Shown here in pieces: positions 63,171 to 64,000 of a stretch of DNA of 64,000 bases. The notes beneath the pieces are model-generated. The model saw nothing but the letters and a program-made list of their open reading frames with translations. It was not told the DNA's origin and made no database searches. Source of the DNA: Streptomyces sp. DHE7-1 (GTDB lineage: Bacteria; Actinomycetota; Actinomycetes; Streptomycetales; Streptomycetaceae); NCBI GenBank assembly GCA_016432725.1, contig JACJDG010000003.1, positions 1,736,001 to 1,800,000 on the forward strand. Reading direction: 5' to 3'. The position numbers and the translations under genes were made by a program. Every line of letters starts with the position of its first letter. Positions within the stretch are counted from its first letter, which is position 1.

Positions 63171-64000
63171 GCGCCCGTACCAACAAGCCGCACGAGATCG
63201 TCGAGCAGGCGCTCGCGCTGTCCCGGGCCGACGGCTGCGTGGTCATCGCCGACGAGCAGTCGACCGCGAACCTGCGCTGGGCGGGGAACGCGCTCACCAC
63301 GAACGGGGTGACGCGGGGCCGCACGCTCACCGTGATCGCGACCGTCGACGGCAAGGAGGGTACCGCGTCCGGTGTCGTGTCCCGGTCGGCGGTGACGGCC
63401 ACGGAGCTGGAGCCGCTGGTGCGGGCCGCCGAGGCCGCCGCGCGCGGTGCCGGGGCGGCCGAGGACGCGCAGCCGCTGGTCGGCGGCGTGCCCGCGTCCC
63501 CCGACTTCACCGAGGCGCCCGCCGAGACCTCCTCCGCGGTGTTCGCGGACTTCGCCCCGGCGCTCGGCGAGTCCTTCGCACGCGCGCGGGCCGGCGGCCG
63601 GGAGCTGTACGGCTTCGCCAACCACGAGCTGGTGTCGACGTACGTGGGCACCTCGACCGGGCTGCGGCTGCGGCACGACCAGCCCACCGGCACGCTGGAG
63701 ATGAACGCGAAGTCGCCGGACCGTACCCGCTCGGCGTGGGCGGGCCGGTCGACGCGCGACTTCAAGGACGTCGACCCGGGCGCGCTCGACGCCGAGCTGG
63801 CCGTGCGCCTGGGCTGGGCCGAGCGGCGCGTGGAACTGCCCGCGGGCCGGTACGAGACGCTGCTGCCGCCGACCGCGGTCGCCGACCTGCTGATCTACCA
63901 GCTCTGGTCGGCCTCGGGCCGGGACGCGGCGGAGGGCCGGACGGTGTTCTCCAAGCCGGGCGGCGGCACCCGGGTCGGCGAGAAGCTGAGCGGGCTGCCG
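63167..64000 (+). CDS. tldE: TldE/PmbA-family protein, partial
   Basis: Non-catalytic partner of TldD, cut off by the window edge after 278 residues. EIVEQALALSRADGCVVIAD, NLRWAGNALTTNGVTRGRTL, DFAPALGESFARARAGGREL and LYGFANHELVSTYVGTSTGL are typical. ATG at 63167-63169 overlaps the tldD stop. No precursor peptide gene is visible upstream. Confidence 0.9.
   Translation, partial: MSARTNKPHEIVEQALALSRADGCVVIADEQSTANLRWAGNALTTNGVTRGRTLTVIATVDGKEGTASGVVSRSAVTATELEPLVRAAEAAARGAGAAEDAQPLVGGVPASPDFTEAPAETSSAVFADFAPALGESFARARAGGRELYGFANHELVSTYVGTSTGLRLRHDQPTGTLEMNAKSPDRTRSAWAGRSTRDFKDVDPGALDAELAVRLGWAERRVELPAGRYETLLPPTAVADLLIYQLWSASGRDAAEGRTVFSKPGGGTRVGEKLSGLP

Overview
The window is high-GC actinobacterial chromosome and almost certainly Streptomyces. 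The evidence is a chaplin (ChpE type), a streptophobe-family membrane protein, a DmdR-type iron box, an rRNA operon whose spacers carry no tRNA, and a gene order matching what I recall of the S. coelicolor SCO1768-SCO1818 neighbourhood. That last point is memory, not a search.

Layout. 1-5.1 kb: chromosome-organisation cluster on the minus strand (parA, a ribbon-helix-helix-like gene, scpA, scpB, then the pseudouridine synthase rluB, cut by the window edge). 5.1-11.1 kb: alanine dehydrogenase, a P-loop/TPR protein, a NUDIX hydrolase and CTP synthase. 11.6-16.6 kb: plus-strand GH15 hydrolase, flavin oxidoreductase and PucR-type regulator. 16.6-22.3 kb: glycosyltransferase, then recN-nadK-tlyA and two small genes. 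22.3-25.3 kb: siderophore ABC importer (two permeases and an ATPase, no binding protein) behind an iron box. 25.4-29.8 kb: HAD phosphatase, DUF1015 protein and an RGG-like/TPR protein. 29.8-35.6 kb: a 16S-23S-5S rRNA operon on the minus strand.

35.6-39.0 kb is the most unusual part. The host 3-methyladenine DNA glycosylase gene (aag) is cut in two by a 2.65-kb element. The element carries a large serine recombinase and a second, divergent aag. The start codon of the incoming aag overlaps the new stop codon of the truncated host gene (ATGA), so the element appears to restore the activity it disrupts while using the host gene's expression signals.

39.0-64.0 kb: Spo0M-like protein, YbhB, HNH nuclease, SPFH/NfeD pair, an ABC ATPase, chaplin E, a NarL/DesK-type two-component system, SDR-queA, a secreted lytic transglycosylase-like protein, an FHA-FHA-ABC transporter, streptophobe protein, serB, SixA-like phosphatase, two tiny membrane proteins, a cyanate-type MFS exporter with a divergent GntR regulator, fabI-fabG, and tldD with a partial tldE.

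Quality caveat: at least 19 breaks in otherwise conserved genes are all explained by one missing base, usually in a G or C run. I treat these genes as intact and the breaks as probable sequence errors; each is noted. Function calls rest on remembered family features and motifs, not database searches.
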